This document shows, piece by piece, positions 11,003 through 22,700 of a stretch of DNA of 64,000 bases (position 1 is its first letter; each line of letters begins with the position of its first letter). This DNA comes from Schizochytrium sp. TIO01 (lineage: Eukaryota; Sar; Bigyra; Thraustochytrida; Thraustochytriidae), in assembly GCA_004764695.1 (NCBI GenBank), contig SMSO01000037.1:170247-234246 (forward strand), given 5' to 3'. The notes under the pieces were generated by a model. That model was not told where the DNA came from, searched no databases, and worked only from the letters and a program-made list of their open reading frames with translations. The position numbers were made by a program, and so were the translations under genes.

Positions 11003-12795
11003 ATGACAACACCTGGCGCACTCCCAATGTCTGTCTCAGAGCACGATGTTGCAGCATATGCAGAGTCGCTAATCCCTACCCCAGATGTGGAGAATGAGTA
11101 CTCGGACAGTTTCACTGATTCACGCTTCCAGGACAACCAAATTAGTCCTCCAGACGATTATCCTTTTAACAAGAGGCTATCTCAAGACAGAGACTTCCAC
11201 CCTGAGGAGCGCTCCTGCTACAGTGACGACTCGGAGTTTAGTCCCATCTCATCCAGGGCATCTGGAATGGGCAGCAGCTCTTGCAGCTCTTGCAGCGAGG
11301 CTGATAGCGATTGCCATTCTAGCGATGAGACAATCATTAAGCAAGAGACTCACTTTCCTATGAATTCTATTCCTGAACATGACCAACATCCTGATTTGCT
11401 CGACCCTTTCTTTGACCGATTATCCAGGTATTATATCGTTGGCATCTTTCCTTCCACCGCTCCCAGACCTCTTCCTGATTTCTGACGACTTTACGGAGCC
11501 GCCTAGAAATAGTGAACCTGTGATGGATGAAGATGACCTTCATTTTGATTTCAACAGGGAGGAGAAGAATTTTAACCACTTTCATGAAATAACTTATTTA
11601 CACGCCCCGCCTCCTATCAGCGGTAGAGGAGAGGGAGAGTCTGACAGTATAGTCACGGGAAGGTCACCTACTGGTTATCTCCAGCAGCAGCAGCATACTC
11701 TACAAGCCTCCTTCAGTTCGACATCGCATCTAAAGCGAGAACGGGATTTTACAACTACAGATGTACTCGACAGTGTATCTCAAAACAAATTATCTGCACG
11801 GGTTTTTAAAGAGATCATGACCAAGAAAGAACTACTAGCTTTGATTGGTCAATATCTTATCAACAACAACCGTGGTGAGCGCGATTTCGAGGGTCTTAAG
11901 CGAACTGTAGGTAGATTCAACATTTCTGAGGCTGTACAAGATGAGCTTAATACTTCATTCAAGCAAAAGGTAAAAAACATTATTCCAGGAACGCCGCAAA
12001 CGTGCACAATTGGAGACTTGGAAGGTTCTTCGAAAGGCCCCAAATCTTTGTGATGAACTTCGCAGCCGTCTTCCGGATCCCGACAAATACGAAGATGCCT
12101 TTCTTGAGCAGCTAGCAGAGCACTTGCAACTCTTGTTCAATGCAAATAAAAACGAGCCTGGAAATCTACTAGATTGGCCCCATGAGATTCGTGAAATTGT
12201 TATTGCCAAAGTCAAGTATCTGCATCAAAATTTCTACGGAAACCGCATTTTCGACATGTACGAAGACCTTGGCTTTCTCTTTGCCCTAGGCGACCTACAA
12301 CTCGCAATTCTATCTAGTTGCGACTGCTCCAAATGTCGCGAGGCATGGTCACTAGACAAAATTAATCAGAAAGATCCCGCAGCCCTCAAACTTCACTGGA
12401 CGCGCGAGGTGTGCAATCTTCTGGCAAAGTTGCTTGAGTGCCATATCGATCTTGGCAAGGAGATGTTCGACTTCGTTCTTCGGAACGAACCCAAGGTCTT
12501 TGAATGGGACGTTAAGCATATCAACGTTCTTCTGAGGACTCTTCACACCTCAACCCAGTGCAGTATCTGCAAGCAAAACAAGCGCACACGTCACCGTGGT
12601 GCGGACTCGCTGGAAGAATTTGACGAGATTGATGAGTATCACAACGATATTGATCAACTCTATCACCACGCGGTTCCTGGAGGTTTTAGTTCTATAGGCA
12701 AGAACAACGATCTTGATGACGAAAGTTATTTTGCAGATCTCTCCCTGGAGCAGACAACTGCTTGGGAGATTATGCAAACGTATGAACTCGATTAG
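11003..12795 (+). CDS. Unrecognised protein with cysteine pairs; three inferred exons
   Basis: I do not recognise this family. Inferred exons are 11003-11427, 11507-11969 and 11989-12795 (565 codons with stop). Intron 1 (11428-11506, 79 nt, donor GTATTA, acceptor GCCTAG) joins frames in phase. The second junction needs a frame change; the smallest solution is a 19-nt intron at 11970-11988, and an 82-nt intron at 11907-11988 (donor GTAGGT) gives the same frame. The N-terminal 200 residues are acidic, Ser-rich and disordered with a poly-Gln stretch, resembling a transcriptional activation region. The C-terminal half looks helical, with cysteine pairs CDCSKC and CSICKQNKRTRH that may bind zinc. 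A nuclear role is a guess based on that composition. No introns are visible in the last 800 bases. Confidence 0.7.
11970..11988 (+). other. Candidate 19-nt intron (or 3' end of an 82-nt intron)
   Basis: The sequence GTAAAAAACATTATTCCAG follows AAG and precedes G, so the borders resemble good splice sites (AAG|GTAAAA, TTCCAG|G). Removing it joins the helix-like stretch AVQDELNTSFKQK to ERRKRAQLETWKVL without a stop. The 82-nt alternative starting at GTAGGT (11907) yields the same downstream frame and is closer to the other intron lengths here. Confidence 0.4.
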
Positions 12796-13356
12796 ATTCT
12801 TAACTTGTGTCAAATGCTGTATTCTAAATCTCCATTAAGTGCTTATATACTTCTATTGTCACGTTCTTTCCCCCCCCCTTCACTTCAGAACCTATTATAA
12901 ATTACGTCTATTTTCAAGTGACATTCTCTTCCTTTTTTATTATTACAAAAGAAAATACATTAAAAAAGAGAACTAACAAGCCATAAGCTTCTGTGGTAAA
13001 TATTGAAGTAAAGGTATTTTAAGTTGTCTGTCTATAAGCTTTTACAATGAGGTAAAAGAATATGAATAATTTAAGGTATACCTCATTTCCATTTCTTTCT
13101 CTCTTAGAAACCTGTGAAAAATAGAGAATATGAAGTTGTCGATCACAAGGAACTCATTAAACAAAACAGCTTTACTAGTAAGATTCATCTTAAGCTAGCC
13201 CCAAAACGTCAAGAACCTCGTGCACAAACATCCATGAAGAGTAAAACTGAAAGACAGTCCCCCCCTCTCTGTCAATAAACTTTGATATGACAAAAAAGGA
13301 TTGATCTCGGTAACCCTACCGAACTAGCCAGAGTTCATGACTGAGAAATGTCCACC
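12796..13356. other. Convergent intergenic region (two 3' ends)
   Basis: This A/T-rich stretch lies between the ends of a plus-strand and a minus-strand gene. It should contain both 3' untranslated regions. No further frame or structure stands out. Confidence 0.5.
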
Positions 13357-15099
13357 TCAATCACTTGCCCGAGAGCGAAATAGATTTATGAGATTGTCCA
13401 TACACTTGCACTTCTCGCGAATGATATATTGTCTGAAGAAGTCAGGCATTGGCTTTGGCCCAGCTTGCATGTCCATTATCCAAATTAATGTGAGATTAGT
13501 CTTCATATCATCAACAAAACCGTCCACAGCCCTAGCCGCTTCCATTATGTACCCCGATGCCCGCATTCGTGCGCGAACGTGGGTTCTAGGGTTTGGAAGA
13601 CATTGCTGCCAGGCGACGGACTGTAGACCGACAATATATTCACGAAATGATTCGTAGCTGATGCGTAATGCACACATATCTCTTGGTTTTGTTAGTTCTG
13701 GCGATAGAACATCTGCTACTCCACCGTGCAGGCTTGCGTTGAGGGGTCGAAAACCTTTTAGCTTTAAGTGTAGAATTCCTGATTGTTTGTCGAGAGCCTC
13801 AACATCTTGTACATGTTCAATTGCATCATCCCATCCAGGCCATGAGGTGCAAGCCGAGATGAGACGAAACACAGCGCTAGGTGGAACTGCCAACGTGACT
13901 TGGCACTTTATATGCAGGTACTCATCTTTGATACTTTGGATAAAATGACGAGTGTACATGTTGAGTCTGTGCTGACTTGTTTGCCCACAACATCGCCAAT
14001 CGTCAGTGCTTCTGGCTCGCTCAATCAGACTCTGTAAGGTCTCCTTGGAAACCCGTTCCGGATTCAAAAGAGCAATCTGAGCCGCCCGCTCGCGAGCTGA
14101 ACGTAAACCTTCGATCGGCATTCCCTGAGTACGCCAGTCTCGCGGAGATGCGCGCCCATCAACCCAGTCAACCTCATCTGTACCAGCTCGCAATGCTTCC
14201 CTTGTGTCTTGACACCAGTCGTGTACCTTGCGCATGGATGGCTTTCGAATCCTCAAGGCCATCTTGAGGAGTCCACTATCATTAATAAAGCACTTGGCTG
14301 CCCCGAGAGAAGGGCCTACCACGGTGTGCTCGATATCAACTTCTTCATCCGTGACAGCCAATGCATCATGCATATCAATGCCGAGAGTTTCACAAATATC
14401 TTCCAGTAGCCAAACTCTTCCGTTATCAAGACATCGTATACATCGATCTATGAAAACACACTCTATAGGTATTGGCGCTCGGCTTTTGGATGTCGAGCTA
14501 AACGAACTTGTGCGTGCCGAGTCCTGATCAGAGGTAGGTATTCTGCCTCTATGTCGCTGTTTATTCCTTATTTTGTTTACAAACCCAAGAGCTCGATGGC
14601 TTGTCCCAAGACTTCCCAAACCGCCCCGGGTCTTGTCCTGTTGTGAAAGCTGCTGCACAGCCTGCTGCGGCTGTTGATGTGTCTGTTTCGGAAGTGTAGA
14701 AGAGAACACTGCCTTTGCGGTTGTTGGTCTTAGATCCAAACCATCCATCCTAGTGGACATGTCAATTTCATCCTCGTCATCACTTGAGCTTGAGCTTCTC
14801 AACCTTCGAGCTGCCCGTCGCGAAGCAGCACGAACTTTTGCGTTAAAACGTTCCTGCACTCTCGGCGATACAGCACACCGATGAAATGCATGCCCTAGTC
14901 CACAAAGCATGCAAGTCTCTTGGTCATCGATATCTCTGTTCTCCCCATCTTCTGCGATTCTACGCACAAATGGGTGACCTTGCAGCTCTCCTTGACGATC
15001 ATCATCATCTACATCATGAAACCCCTTGGTAAAGACGAGACCATCACCCCATGCTCTCGCGGCAACCTCACGCCGTGTGCGCCAACTGGCGTTGTGCAT
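13357..15099 (-). CDS. BRO-N domain plus START domain protein
   Basis: A single 580-residue frame. Residues about 63-75 (CMLCGLGHAFHRC) form a small CCHC-like cluster, one residue shorter than a standard zinc knuckle. Residues 100-210 are disordered, with acidic and Gln-rich tracts. Residues about 212-305 match the BRO-N pattern: ECVFIDRCIRCLDNGRVWLL, ICETLGIDMHDAL, DEEV, FINDSGLLKMALRIRKPSMR and KVHDWCQDTREAL. BRO-N is a DNA-binding domain known from phage antirepressors and large DNA virus BRO proteins. Residues about 395-578 look like a START lipid-binding domain, with AVPPSAVFRLISACTSWPGWDD near its beginning and DMKTNLTLIWIMDMQAGPKP near its end. The frame is intact and its base composition resembles the neighbours, so it seems a host gene. 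The combined function is unknown; lipid-sensitive DNA binding is a hypothesis. Confidence 0.88.
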   Translation of the reverse strand: MHNASWRTRREVAARAWGDGLVFTKGFHDVDDDDRQGELQGHPFVRRIAEDGENRDIDDQETCMLCGLGHAFHRCAVSPRVQERFNAKVRAASRRAARRLRSSSSSDDEDEIDMSTRMDGLDLRPTTAKAVFSSTLPKQTHQQPQQAVQQLSQQDKTRGGLGSLGTSHRALGFVNKIRNKQRHRGRIPTSDQDSARTSSFSSTSKSRAPIPIECVFIDRCIRCLDNGRVWLLEDICETLGIDMHDALAVTDEEVDIEHTVVGPSLGAAKCFINDSGLLKMALRIRKPSMRKVHDWCQDTREALRAGTDEVDWVDGRASPRDWRTQGMPIEGLRSARERAAQIALLNPERVSKETLQSLIERARSTDDWRCCGQTSQHRLNMYTRHFIQSIKDEYLHIKCQVTLAVPPSAVFRLISACTSWPGWDDAIEHVQDVEALDKQSGILHLKLKGFRPLNASLHGGVADVLSPELTKPRDMCALRISYESFREYIVGLQSVAWQQCLPNPRTHVRARMRASGYIMEAARAVDGFVDDMKTNLTLIWIMDMQAGPKPMPDFFRQYIIREKCKCMDNLINLFRSRASD

Positions 15100-15652
15100 G
15101 CTTGTACTTCAGATCGCTGCTACATGCGAGGCCGGGTTGAGTTTCAGTAATTCTCGAATGTTGATTTTGGAGCTCTTGCATGGCTCTTCACAGACTCCAA
15201 TCATTCATGAAATCCTCACCAAAGTAGCAAAACAAGCAAAACGAGGGCCGCGGCGGTCACAAATGACAGTGTGCGATGTATATGGTTTTTAGTATGTATG
15301 AATAGTAGATCTCAAAGGCAGCGCGGAAGTGGCTTTGCCTGACCATTTGGCGCGGAGCTCGTGATCCATTCTATCGGATGAAGATTGCCATGTCAATGAA
15401 AGTCAATGGATTCGGAAGAGATGCACAGTAGAACATTGGGAATGTATGCAGGATGGGCTGCTCGGGATGTAAGGAAAAGCTCACAGTGCGAGGCCAGTAA
15501 AACCAATTGCATCTTCAGCGGTACAGACCCTTGATAAAGTACTCGGCGAAAGCAGGAGCAGCTCTGCTAGTCGCAAAGTATACCGTGCCTAAACTTGGGT
15601 GGGCAGTTCCTGAGGAACTGCTTGTCTTGAGTACTCTCTCAAGCTAGGCAAA
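15100..15652. other. Divergent intergenic region
   Basis: About 550 bases separate the start codons of the BRO-N/START gene (-) and the small lysine-rich gene (+), so a shared or back-to-back promoter region is likely. No recognisable core promoter motif can be named. Confidence 0.45.
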
Positions 15653-16057
15653 ATGGCCAAGAAGAAGAAGGGCGGCAAGTCTAAGGGAGGAGGGGATGCT
15701 AAAACTACGGAGAAGAGGGCAGTTGTGCCCATGGAACCCGTGGGCTGGGTGAAGATTAACCTCAAGCTTGTAAACTGGACATTTGACAATGAAACCATCT
15801 TCGTTAGGTCTAATGCCACTCTATACTCACTCGTGCGGCGTATCAAAGAAAAACATGGCCATGTAAATGACCTAGCCTTATACAAGGGCCAGGTCAACCC
15901 TTCGAACCTGCTTGAGGATTTCAACCAAACATTTGAGGGGCTAGGAATCGAAGGTGCGATTCGACAAGACGAAGCAAAGGCAAATACAATATACTTTGAC
16001 TTCCGACCAATACTTGACAGCTCTCCGCTCCTTCTCATTACCCCTCGAACTTTCTAG
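15653..16057 (+). CDS. Small lysine-rich protein with beta-grasp (ubiquitin-like) domain
   Basis: A 134-residue frame from ATG with a good purine context (AAAATGG). The first 20 residues are a Lys/Gly-rich basic tail (MAKKKKGGKSKGG). The rest has the pattern of a beta-grasp fold: VKINLKLVNWTF, then IFVRSNATLYSLVRRIKEKHG (strand and helix), LALYKGQV, LGIEG, and a closing strand TIYFDFRP. This arrangement recalls a small conserved family I associate with flagellated organisms, but I cannot name it with certainty. No introns are needed. It shares an upstream region with the BRO-N/START gene. Fold assignment is an inference from pattern, not a verified match. Confidence 0.72.
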   Translation: MAKKKKGGKSKGGGDAKTTEKRAVVPMEPVGWVKINLKLVNWTFDNETIFVRSNATLYSLVRRIKEKHGHVNDLALYKGQVNPSNLLEDFNQTFEGLGIEGAIRQDEAKANTIYFDFRPILDSSPLLLITPRTF

Positions 16058-16779
16058 ACTAGATAGCGAGAACTTCCGTGCTTATTCTTTTAGAAGAAAA
16101 AACCCTCATGTAATTTATTACAGATGATTTTCGTATTCTATTAAATACCATAATAACCTAATTTCCTTGTACTATGCATGTCATCGATGGACAAGATGAA
16201 CATCAATTCATGCTGATTTATGCCAATGTCCAGGGTTCGATGATGGTAGCAAGGGCTATCACATTCTTAATTTCAAGGCTTACAGCGCAGATGTACCCTC
16301 CTTTGGCGTGTCAGCCTTCATTTAGAGGGCTTAACTAGGTAGCGATTGTTGTCTAAAAAACCGTCTTCTGTTCATTATCGAGACCATTTATAGATGTCCT
16401 TTCCTCATAAAGAGATGGGCACTGTTTGCCTGAAATGAACGTAGAATTTAATCACATCATGATAGTAAACTCTTTACCTTCAGAGGTTATTGCATTATTG
16501 CATAAACTATGCCTAGTATCGATTTCCTTTTGTCCACATATTATAAATGTCAAAAAGTACTATCTTCTTACCTACACACACTAACACATGGTAGGTATTG
16601 TGACTCACGAAACCCAACGACCACTTTCCGTTTTGTAACCGCTACGTAACGACCTAACCGCGACCCCCTCCGTTTGGAATAATAAACGAAGTGTACATAT
16701 GAGAGATTAGTTATCAACAGTGATGCATTGAAGCTTCGAAGCTCTCTGCGTAGCGGTTCTCACGTGCGCTCGCCGGACC
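16058..16779. other. Intergenic: 3' flank of the small gene and 5' flank of the ATAD5-like gene
   Basis: No protein-like frame in about 720 bases. The sequence is A/T-rich and turns more G/C-rich just before the ATG at 16780 (context GGACCATGGCG). Confidence 0.5.
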
Positions 16780-19700
16780 ATGGCGGACGGCGACGCCGTG
16801 ATGATTGCGGAGAATTATTCGCCTGATCGCGAGACTCTTGCTACGGTAGGTTGCAGACTGCTTCCACGGAACGCCTGAACACGGATGGAATTGTGATCGA
16901 TTCTCGCAGACGGAAACTATAACTTGCAAGCCTAAATCGAAACAACGACAACGAGACGGATGACTCACACGTAAATTTACTCGCCATCTGCAGGTTTTAA
17001 GGACAAGGAACAATGAAGGCAATGACGTGTGCTTTAGTGAGGCATGCCGAAAGGCACTAAAGACAATTTTTGACTGGTACGATGTCGATGGGGACCAGGC
17101 GCTCGACTTTGCGGAGGCCAAGGCAATGCTCCAGAGTAAGTTTGTCAAACCCTTAAGGTACCGATTCTGCAAGAGACATCCTAACAACAAAAGCTTGGGT
17201 TCCTTGTTTTGTTTGTATAGACAGCTCCAAAGGGGCTCTTTCTAAAGAGGCATTCGCAACTCTTGTTCAGGACGTAGATCACAATGTTCGAGGACACATT
17301 ACATTCGAGGGTTATCTTAAGATCTACAAAAAGGACTATGAAGAACACGGACACTCCCAGGGAGACGAGGGGTTTGGCACGACCTCCATAGTTTTGGATT
17401 TGATGCCAATCTTCAACACAATGGTCAGTATCCTGAGCGCCCTAAGAAACCTCAAAATGCCTTTGCTATATTAGGAAAGGCTAAACAATCAACCCCGTCC
17501 GCAAAACCAAAAATCAGTAGCTCTTCTAAGCCCAAACAAAAGAAGGAAGCAAATATTGATACGTCTTCTGCAAGTGAGCTATTGCAATCGGTACATCTAA
17601 AAGAAGAAGAATCGTCATCATCGTCCAAAACATCAAAGTCTAAATCTACTCGATCAAAGGTAAACAAAACCCAACAACCCAAAGGAGCCAACCCTTTTCA
17701 GTTGTCAAAATCTCAGGAAAAGACCCCAGCACCCATGGTGACACCAACTACTCAACAAGGATCATCACAGCCATCGAAGGAAATAGATACTACTACGGGA
17801 TCGACTTCAACCGAGGCCAGAGCATGCATTGAGGAGGGCTCAGCTACCACCGAAGAATCAGACCTCATACAATATCCAGAAATCTCAGCGAATTTAGGAT
17901 CTACACTCGACTCTGTTGAACCAACTTCGAAGATCGCCAATACTGAAACTGCTTCCATTCTAAAGCATTCTGCTGTAGATGGGACGTCTACTGTTCAGAT
18001 GTCATCTCCGGTTAACGATGTAGCGAGTAGCCTGGGTCTAGCTCAGTCTCTTCAGGATGAAAAACCTGCTTTATTCCAACCCGCTATCACCCCCCGTTCT
18101 AGGCAAGCTCACCACGATCAAAACCCCCCCAAAACTTTGGTTGAAGTCACGCCAAAAGAACAAACTCCAGCCAAGCCTGCTCGTAAAAGCAAACCTTCTT
18201 GTAGTAATTCGAAAGGAGTCCAATCAAAGTCGACAATGTCTTTAAAGGTTTCTCAGCACTATGATATACCTGACCCATCATCGAGTGATCCCGAGAAACC
18301 CATGCCTACTCCAGACGCACTGCACATTCTAAAAACAGCTTCCCCTTTGGCTAAGAGTCCTAAAATCGCCATGCCTGCTTCAGCCACTTCTGTAGAAACA
18401 GACCTTTCTCAAGAGAAAGAGGTAAAGCCGAGAAAATCGAAGTCTGATCGCTCGAAGCCACGGGGGATTCAGCCTAAAGGAGCAGATCCCTTTCAGCTAT
18501 CCAAACCCAGAGAAAAATCTGCTGCATTGCCAACCAAATCTAGCAGTGAAATGACATGTACTCTTTCCGACAGCAATATAACTGCCCTTTCTTCTGCCCC
18601 CCCTGCAAGCGTTGAGCTTGAACAAACCATCTTAGCTCCAACTACCCTGGGCAAAACGACATGCGAGTCCCTAAAAGGGGTCGTCCCACTCACCTCCCCT
18701 TCCAGAGCGACTCCTGATTCACCTGACTTTAGTAATGTTCAATCTCAAAAAGCACGTTCATCCCCCAAACTGTGCAATGCTGAGTTACAGAATGTTGCAT
18801 TACCAGAGAAAATTGACGGAGCCATAGTGAATGCCGGATCAACGGAATTTTGTCCTGCTAGTGCCGGGGCAAATAGCTCTCCTTCAGTCCCTACGCCTCT
18901 ACTATCTAGTTCATTACAGATTTCCTCGAGTGAAGCAGGGCGGCTTGAACAACCAAAGGAAATGCCTGCAAAACCTGATAGAAGAAAAAAAATGGCATTT
19001 TCAACTCTGGAAAATGGCAAAAACAAAACAGAACTTTCCGATGATGCCTCGGAACGTAAGGAAGATACAATATCGTCTAACAAATCTACCGATGATCTTG
19101 CTAATTCTTCTAACTCTGCACATACCCTCAATCAAACAATCTTCGCTCAGCCTTCTCACAAAAGATTGTCAAATAATGTAGAGTCAACAGAAACGACAAC
19201 AGAACCTACGACATCAAGTGCTAAACTTACCGAAGATGATTCGGAATGGGCCCAACTTAATGCAATATCCAACTTACACGGATCTATGGCTGGAGACGAG
19301 GTTGTCTCACCGTCTACTGCGCCAAAAGAATCGGTACCGATCTCGGGTTCAGCTCAGCCCGTCAACAATGCTAGCACTGCTTACATTCATCCAGCAACAG
19401 TCCAGGGGCAGGCCAGCTCCGTGCAAACTACTCTTACAGGAGTACCTGCCCCCCCAGAAAAACAAACATTAACTAAGTCTGCTTCTAAAACGAGATCTGG
19501 TCGTTCCAGATCAAAAAAGAACCAGCCTATAATGGCAAACCCCTTCGAACCTTTAAAGCCTGCGAAACTTGCAGTCGGGCTTCAGGAAAGCTCAGAAGAC
19601 AACAGCCCTTCACATCCGCTATTGGATTCGTCCAGCTCTACATTTAACCAAGATCAAAATTGTGATGGATTCACTTCAACTTCGGCTCCCGCTAATGAAC

Positions 19701-22700
19701 AAGCGGCGACAATTTTCTCTCCCCTTACAAAGGATGTTGTACTGCCTCCCTCGTCAATTGTGGCGGCACAAACATTCGAATCAAACCCAAAACTGAGCGC
19801 ATCTGGGCTGAAGAAGACTCTGTCGCAAAAATCTAGTCCTTCACAAATAATTCAACCACTTCAACCACAGCCTGGAACCGTGGCAAGCGTGGAAGATCCA
19901 GGTAGACCCGTGCCACTGATGCAAAAGACTCCAGAAGAGTCTGAGGAAGGTTGCCGCGACGGCGTGTCAGTTCCAGTAGTTTGTTCGAACCCTGCTTTAG
20001 TAGAAGTTGACACGTCGTATTTTGCGAATGCAGCAGCTAACTTTGCTTCTTATCAACTACCACCGCTTCTGTCGTTTAATTCGATGGTAGCTGAAGTGTC
20101 TTGTCATACACCAAAAACGGAAACACCATCTAAAAAACGGTCCTTTGGGAGAGCAAGTGCACGAAAAACTAAAAAAGGTAAACTCTCCCATCCGGTTGAG
20201 AGTGATCAAATTGTTTCTCCTGCCTCTCCCATGCTATCTGATATTCCCAGAACAGCAGAGACCTCAGCGCCTGCCGGCGTTTTAACGCCATCTCACAAAT
20301 CACCCGAAGTGTCGACAGCTGATATCAATGCTAAGGGCAGCATTGATACTTTAGAAGTCTCTGCAGTCAAGAAAGTTCCAGGTGCAGCCGATAAGTTCAT
20401 ATCAACTACACTACATCGAGAGGGCTCAAGCGCATTTGAACCTGCTGTAGAGCCAGCAGATGCCTCTGAGCTGTCTACTTCACCATGTAAGGTATCATCT
20501 GCCTTACCATCCAAAAGAGAATCCATGGTATCTTCTATAGTACCATCGAATGAGAGAGAAACCACGATACCTCCTGCATCACCATTCCCTGGGAAAATAA
20601 CGGAGAGTTTTGCTACAGCTTCCAAACCAAGGACAGAATCAGTGGATGCCTCTAAAGTGAGTGCTCCACAGCATGATGTATCTGATACCTCACCATCTGA
20701 GGGAGGGCTCGCTGTGTCTTTTGGAGCGCCAGTATTGGAGAAAGAAAGCATGGTATCTTTTGGAGCACCAATGTCTGAAAAGCTACTGGCAGATCTTCCT
20801 AAATCTTCAACTTCAAATCTAGAATCCGATTCCGGGGATAGTATACTCCAGGTTTCTTCTGTTACCTCAAGTAATGTTGATGCTGTGACATCTGATTCCC
20901 ATTTAGCAGGGACTCGCTCTGTGCCACTGCCGGTAACTGCAGAGGGAATTGAATTACTGTCTCATCCTAAAAGTTCTACACCAGCGAAAAAGCCACGGCT
21001 TGAATCCTCAACGTCAGTAGGGAATGAATTCCCAACCACACCAGCTGTCGATCCCTCCGAATCGGAAGCTGTTGATATCGATATTGTAGTGGTCGATGTA
21101 ACTCAACCAAATGAGTCGAATTGCAAGCCTACAGCTTCGCAAACTGATTTGAACAATACAAATCCTACAAAGCGTAAGAGTGCTTTCGACATTCTTGGCA
21201 GTAAACCTCAAAGGCAGCTGAAGAAGGCTGTGGGTAAGCATGCAGCTGGTAAGGCCTCTGCTGGAAAATCAGAGTCTGCCAAAGATAAACATGACCTTGA
21301 CTTGGCTAAGACTGACGTGGAACTGTCTAGTACACCTAAACTTGCAAAGAAGCAGCTAGTAACCGTCAGACAAAAGGAAATTGAAAGCAACGGCTCGCCT
21401 ACCACCCCTACTCGGACTCTGCCCTGGAATAACGATGGTCCGGTAAATCCGTTTTTTAAGCCACGGACCCGCACTACTCAAACGTCTTCAGGTTGTACAC
21501 TAGCGTCTGCCTTGCCAATCACTAGCAACAATTCCACAAACCGTGGGCGCCGAGTGAAATGGATCCTCGCAAGTTTTCCCGATGCCTCCATAAATCACGT
21601 TGGATATATTCCATCTAAAGTAGGAGTTAAAGCTACGCAAACACTGTTGACTGAAAAAAGTGTCACTAACGTTGCACCTGCCCATTGGCCATTCAACAAA
21701 GGTGTGCATGATCTAACGGAATACGATGACGATGAAATCTTACCTGCAGAGTGCTCACCTTTTGTAAAAGTTTATGAAGAGGTGGCTACTTGCACGGACT
21801 TAGAGGAGTTTATGCGGCTTGATGAAGTAAAGAATCTTAGCATGCGCATCAATAACTTCTCTGCAGATACACTGCATGAGTTTGCAGCGTTGCATTTGCA
21901 GGATTGCTCGAGTGACAATTTATGGCATGTCACCTACCAGCCTGCATATGCAAAGCTTTTGTATGATGGGAGCGAGACCGAACAGAGCATTAACGCTTGG
22001 TTGCAAACCTGGGTTGTTCAACCAGAACCAAACACGAATCCACTTCAAGAAGACACCCAGGAGGCAAGCCGTTCAAGTTACTTTTCAGATGGTTCCTTGT
22101 GGGAAAATAGCATGGATGGCTGTAATAAAGAACTCCTTGCTGCAATGGCAATGCCTGTACACGTTCTTGTTGGAGAAAGTGGGCTTGGTAAATCTAGTAT
22201 GGTCCATTACATTGCGGAAAAACTTGGTTTTCTGGTGCAGGAGGTTCATGCAGGTGTTTTACGATCAGCAGCACAGCTGAAAGCTGTAATCGGGGAAGCA
22301 ACTCAATCATGTGCAATCGGGAAAACTCGAGAGCTTAATCGGGCTCTTGTCCTTATTGATGATGTGGATATTGTTTTCGAGGAAGACAAGAATTTTTTCT
22401 CAGGTCTCAAAACCATTGTAGATCGCGCTAAATGCCCAATTCTTTTTACGTGTAACCGTATTCCGCAAGAGTTTGCGCAGACTTTTGGTGATAGGATTAT
22501 CATACATAAGGTTGAGCATAACTCGCGTGACGATCTGATTCAGGCAGCTCAGTATATTGCAATAGCACAAGGTATTGAGGTGGGTAATGACCAGCTTGGC
22601 ATTCTGTTTGATCAGGTGGAAGATAAATTCTGCACAGCCCTACATCAACTTCAGTTCCACTGTGATCTGTTACCTAGTATCAAAGAGGAGGCTGTGATTG

